This document shows, one piece after another, positions 20,405 through 22,552 of a stretch of 22,552 nucleotides of DNA. Source of the stretch: JBBSTY01 sp038235385 (GTDB taxonomy: Bacteria > Actinomycetota > Acidimicrobiia > Acidimicrobiales > Acidimicrobilacustridaceae). Every line of letters begins with the position of its first letter. Position 1 is the first letter of the stretch. The translations under genes were made by a program, and so were the position numbers. The notes beneath the pieces were generated by a model. It saw only the letters and a list, made by a program, of their open reading frames with translations, made no database searches and was not told where the DNA came from. The stretch covers positions 1 through 22,552 of the forward strand of contig JBBSTY010000061.1 of the NCBI GenBank assembly GCA_038235385.1, read 5' to 3'.

Positions 20405-21691
20405 TCAGGACCCGACGGAGCCGTCGGCGAAGGAGATCCTCGCCGAGAGCTCGACCGGGACGAGGGCAACCCAGGTGCGACCGGGCGCCAGGCGCACGAG
20501 TTGACCGTCGAGGCCGTAGTAGTCGGTGCGGGCGCGGAGCTCGAACTTCGACCAGTTGACCGGGATGGCGGCACCCCCGGTGAGCACCCACCCGCGGCCC
20601 TCGCCGTGCATGGCGGCCTCCGGGATGGGGTTGCCGGACGCGTCCTGGCTCTCGGACTCGACGTAGGGCACGTACTCGACGATGACGTTGTCGACCGTGA
20701 CCGGCCAGTTCCCCGAGTCGAGGTGGGTCGACCCGTTCTGGGTGCGCACCCAACCGCCCTCGTCGGTGTCCCAGGTCCAGGTGATGGCGGTGATGCCCCC
20801 GCCGAAGTGGTACGACGCGCTCACCGCCGATCGGGCGCCCGGTCCCGGCGCCGCGTTCGGCGGGCGGAACTCGAACAGCGGCGCGGGGGAACCGCCGGTG
20901 CGCCCGCCGTACAGGCCGGCGGTGCTCGAGTAGAGGTTGTGCGGGATCACCTTGTCGCCGCCGCGGTAGTACGACCCGTTGCGGCCGGCGCCGACATCGA
21001 TCAACGGGCTGATGCCGAGGAGGTTCTGGAACCCGCCGTTCGCACCCGAATAGGCGAACAACGGCGTGTTGAGCGGGCCCACGATGGCGACATCGGTGGA
21101 GCGGGCCGAACGGACCGGACCGATGACCTCGGCGTCGGTGCCCTGGAAGACGGCGGCGAACCGGCTGTAGGGCCCCTCGACCTTCTCCTCGTAGACGACG
21201 TCGGCGTTGGTGAGCCCGTGTTGCGGACGGGCGTCGGGGTCGTAGTTGTCGATCTTGACCACGAGCGCGGGGCGGCGCTCGTAGCCCGGTCGCTCCACCG
21301 GCGCCCCGGTGAGCGGACCGGGCGGTCCGGTGTGCGGGTTGCGGGGCGCCCGGGTGGTGGTGGTCGTGCCGATGGTGGTCGTGGTCGAGGCCTCGGTGGA
21401 GGTGGTCGCGACCGAGCTCGAGGTGGTGCCGGGCCGGGCAGGTGGCGGCGCGGCCACGACGGACTCGGGCGCGGGTTCGGATCGGCCGACGGCCAACCCG
21501 GCCACGACGAGCACCGCGGCGGCGGCCACACCTGCCGCGATCAGTCGCGGCCGACGACCGGCCGACGCGTCGGACGCACCCGGTCGATCAGTCGACCCGT
21601 CGGACGTCGACCCGTCGGACGCCGTCGCCTCGAGCGGGGAGCGACCGCTGTCGGGCGGCTTCGCTTCCGGGTTCTCGTCGACCTCGCTCAT
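20405..21691 (-). CDS. DUF3048 (YerB-like) membrane-anchored extracellular protein
   Basis: This 428-residue protein has an acidic cytoplasmic N-terminus (1-45) with a short SDGST repeat, then one transmembrane helix (RLIAAGVAAAAVLVVAGLAV, about 49-68). A Thr/Ser-rich linker (about 85-115) follows, then a DUF3048 domain. The domain has VVKIDNYDPDARPQHGL, then TNADVVYEEKVEGPYSRFAA, then IGPVRSARSTDVAIVGPL and FAYSGANGGFQ, the family hallmarks. A second beta-rich half ends the protein. DUF3048 proteins are surface proteins of unknown function; B. subtilis YerB is the named relative. ATG 21691 has GGGAG about 6 nt upstream. A TACCCT hexamer (21737-21732) is a possible -10, without a clear -35. 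It lies between hyuA and hyuB on the opposite strand. Confidence 0.9.
   Translation of the reverse strand: MSEVDENPEAKPPDSGRSPLEATASDGSTSDGSTDRPGASDASAGRRPRLIAAGVAAAAVLVVAGLAVGRSEPAPESVVAAPPPARPGTTSSSVATTSTEASTTTTIGTTTTTRAPRNPHTGPPGPLTGAPVERPGYERRPALVVKIDNYDPDARPQHGLTNADVVYEEKVEGPYSRFAAVFQGTDAEVIGPVRSARSTDVAIVGPLNTPLFAYSGANGGFQNLLGISPLIDVGAGRNGSYYRGGDKVIPHNLYSSTAGLYGGRTGGSPAPLFEFRPPNAAPGPGARSAVSASYHFGGGITAITWTWDTDEGGWVRTQNGSTHLDSGNWPVTVDNVIVEYVPYVESESQDASGNPIPEAAMHGEGRGWVLTGGAAIPVNWSKFELRARTDYYGLDGQLVRLAPGRTWVALVPVELSARISFADGSVGS
21591..21620. repeat. Two tandem copies of a 15-bp unit
   Basis: GTCGACCCGTCGGAC is repeated exactly twice, head to tail, within the N-terminal coding part of the DUF3048 gene. 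It encodes the repeated SDGST stretch ahead of the membrane helix and keeps frame, so copy-number change would alter the length of this disordered tail only. Confidence 0.75.
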
Positions 21692-21933
21692 GCTCGCTCC
21701 CGCCGGCGCAAGGGTGTGGCCGTCGCCGACGAGGGTAGGTGGTCGACGATCGCGGCCGGGTGATTCGGAGTGAGCACCTGCTTCGCGGTCGTGATCGGGG
21801 CGAGGTGTCGATGCCGGCGGCGGCGGCCGGCGATCGGGTCGAGGCGGGTGATGGATCCGGAACGAGCCCGGATGTGCATGCCGACGGCGCGGTGGTCGTC
21901 ACGGTTCGGGGACCCGATGTGACACCGTGGGGT
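21692..21933. other. Divergent promoter region between the DUF3048 gene and hyuB
   Basis: This gap must hold the promoter of the DUF3048 gene (possible -10 TACCCT, 21737-21732) and perhaps one for hyuB. The hyuB frame stays open back to a stop at 21736-21738, with in-frame starts GTG 21919 and ATG 21811; the latter has GAGG 5 nt upstream. The residues this adds do not look like the family N-terminus. No other gene was seen. Confidence 0.4.
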
Positions 21934-22552
21934 GTGCCCGAGCTCGATCCTGCGTCGCTGCAGATCCTGGTGTCGCGCCTCGCGGGGGTGGCGACGGAGA
22001 TGGGAGCGGTGCTGCAGCGGGCGGCGTTCAGCCCCAACATCAAGGAGCGGGCCGACTTCTCGTCGGCGGTGTTCGACGTGCACGGCGAGATGCTCGCCCA
22101 GGCCGAGCACCTCCCGGTCCACCTCGGATCGATGCCGGCGTCGGTCGCGGCGGCCATCGAGGCGACGAGGTCCGGAGCCGATCTGGCGCCGGACGACCAC
22201 ATCATCGTCAACGACCCCTTCGCCGGCGGTACCCACCTCAACGACATCACCCTGGTGACCCCGGCGTTCGCCGACGGAGCGGTGGTGGGATGGGCGGCGA
22301 ACCGGGCGCACCACGCCGATGTGGGTGGCGCCGCCCCGGGGTCCATCCCGGCCGATGCCACCGAGATCTACGAGGAGGGTCTGCGGTTGCCGCCGGTTCG
22401 ACTCACCGACGAGATCCGAACGGTCCTGTTGGCCAACTCGCGCACACCGGTCGAACGGTCGGGGGACCTCGATGCACAGATCGGCGCCAACGTGGTGGGC
22501 GCGACTCGGCTCGCTGCGCTCGCCGGGCAGCCGTGGATCGAGGTGCTCGACT
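21934..22552 (+). CDS. Hydantoinase/oxoprolinase family, subunit B (HyuB-like), 3' end outside window
   Basis: An open frame runs from 21934 to the window end (206 codons seen of an expected 500-600). The N-terminus PELDPASLQILVSRLAGVAT, then EMGAVLQRAAFSPNIKERAD and FSSAVFDVHGEMLAQAEHLP match the start of the B subunit, as do VHLGSMPASVAAAI and IIVNDPFAGGTHLNDIT. WAANRAHHADVGGAAPGSIP follows. HyuB pairs with HyuA and contributes the hydrolytic half of the ATP-dependent ring-opening enzyme. GTG 21934 is chosen because the family consensus (DP.tLqil...) starts about five residues in; GTG 21919 and ATG 21811 are possible earlier starts. No strong SD is present at 21934. Confidence 0.9.
   Translation, partial: MPELDPASLQILVSRLAGVATEMGAVLQRAAFSPNIKERADFSSAVFDVHGEMLAQAEHLPVHLGSMPASVAAAIEATRSGADLAPDDHIIVNDPFAGGTHLNDITLVTPAFADGAVVGWAANRAHHADVGGAAPGSIPADATEIYEEGLRLPPVRLTDEIRTVLLANSRTPVERSGDLDAQIGANVVGATRLAALAGQPWIEVLD

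Noticed and set aside
21811..21933. Upstream ATG with fair SD as the start of hyuB
   Set aside because: It would add 41 residues unlike the family N-terminus; kept only as an alternative start.
1..22552. CRISPR array, insertion sequence, phage or integrase genes
   Set aside because: No regularly spaced repeats, transposase or recombinase motifs, or terminal inverted repeats were seen.

Overview
This is a gene-dense, very GC-rich window with strong G/C bias at third codon positions, frequent GTG starts, weak or absent Shine-Dalgarno (SD) sites and several possible leaderless starts. Together with a homodimeric AceE-type pyruvate dehydrogenase E1, a LAL-type LuxR regulator, a DUF3048 lipoprotein-like protein and a catalase/DJ-1 fusion, this suggests a high-GC actinobacterium. 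My guess is the Acidimicrobiia (Ilumatobacter/Iamia-like); that is an inference from gene content, not a measured placement. No rRNA, tRNA, CRISPR array, insertion sequence or phage gene was seen.

Layout. Positions 3-1541 (+) hold the 3' part of a membrane-anchored alpha/beta hydrolase. The next 306 bp contain what looks like a broken piece of an M20 metallopeptidase on the minus strand, then a compact vapBC-type toxin-antitoxin module (1822-2529). The module has a palindromic operator embedded in its promoter and a long hairpin at its 3' end. A GNAT acetyltransferase (-, 2712-3185) follows, then a second gene scrap, the C-terminal tail of a SAM methyltransferase (+, 3311-3430). From 8345 down to 3435 runs a minus-strand operon: PAP2 phosphatase, HPII-type catalase, a MetV-like/MetF fusion protein and a SAM methyltransferase. 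The last three are joined by stop/start overlaps. A lipoprotein gene (-, 8488-9873) is divergent from a 923-residue ATPase-LuxR regulator (+, 10011-12782), whose 3' end overlaps tail-to-tail with a DUF2254 membrane protein (-, 12739-14115). A dodecin (+), pyruvate dehydrogenase E1 (-), and an RNase HI fused to a YpsA/DUF1273-like SLOG domain (+) follow. The window closes with a hydantoinase/oxoprolinase A subunit (+), a DUF3048 protein (-), and the start of the hydantoinase B subunit (+), which runs off the window end.

How the parts fit. The PAP2-catalase-MetVF-methyltransferase cluster puts peroxide removal and one-carbon/methyl chemistry on one transcript. hyuA and hyuB should form one ATP-dependent hydantoinase/oxoprolinase-type enzyme, although an opposite-strand gene separates them. 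The most unusual items are the RNase HI-SLOG fusion, the single-chain MetV-like/MetF protein with a non-standard active-site strand, the promoter/operator of the toxin-antitoxin module, and the two gene scraps near that module, which mark 1.5-3.4 kb as a rearranged stretch.
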